Assembly: GCA_913046825.1 (NCBI GenBank)
Contig: CAJWTF010000091.1
Span: 1 to 15,272 of the forward strand
Reading direction: 5' to 3'
Source: an uncultured Rickettsiales bacterium
Lineage (GTDB): Bacteria; Pseudomonadota; Alphaproteobacteria; UBA8366
DNA: 15,272 nt
Numbering within the stretch: position 1 is the first letter of the stretch; each line of letters starts with the position of its first letter. Under the pieces are notes generated by a model, which was not told the DNA's origin, did not search any database, and was given only the letters and a program-made list of their open reading frames with translations. The position numbers and the translations under genes were made by a program. Below are positions 15,271-15,272 of the stretch, in pieces.

Positions 15271-15272
15271 AT

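Overview
The window reads as ordinary chromosome from a Gram-negative bacterium, most likely an alphaproteobacterium. This is inferred from gene content, moderately high GC in coding regions, frequent GTG starts, a lipobox protein and a QmcA/NfeD pair; no rRNA or other phylogenetic marker is present. There is no phage, transposase, CRISPR array or tRNA. I found no convincing new multi-gene defence or mobile system. The unusual features are small: two decaying genes, an enzyme-family member without its catalytic residues, a sigma-54-like promoter, and a tightly overlapped three-gene operon of unknown substrate.

Layout. 1-815: 3' part of an SCP2-type thiolase, followed by a clear intrinsic terminator. 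925-1914: acuI-type acryloyl-CoA reductase, converging on a minus-strand pair (3718-1936) made of a D-2-hydroxyacid dehydrogenase and an Asp/Glu-racemase-fold protein without catalytic cysteines. 3752-4776: a possible sigma-54 promoter, a 90-residue lipoprotein, then the wreck of a Sel1-repeat gene. 4829-5269 (minus): an unrecognised low-complexity protein. 5270-5534: AT-rich intergenic region. 5535-8199: fhs (formate-tetrahydrofolate ligase) and a zinc-dependent deacylase of the succinylglutamate desuccinylase/aspartoacylase family. 8328-9793: qmcA and its NfeD partner ybbJ. 9794-9907: AT-rich convergent spacer with nested palindromes. 13571-9908 (minus): acyl-CoA synthetase, SDR and PLP-dependent decarboxylase, with overlapping stop/start codons (TAATG and GTGA). 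13723-15035: rhomboid protease and a YdjA-like nitroreductase. 15100 to the end (minus): the C-terminus of alanine dehydrogenase, apparently damaged.

How the genes fit together. Most of the window is central or peripheral metabolism of CoA thioesters (thiolase, AcuI, acyl-CoA synthetase), one-carbon units (Fhs) and amino or hydroxy acids (dehydrogenase/racemase-like pair, deacylase, decarboxylase, Ald). QmcA/YbbJ and the rhomboid are membrane quality-control functions. The acyl-CoA synthetase/SDR/decarboxylase set is clearly one transcription and translation unit and probably one pathway, but its substrate cannot be read from the sequence.
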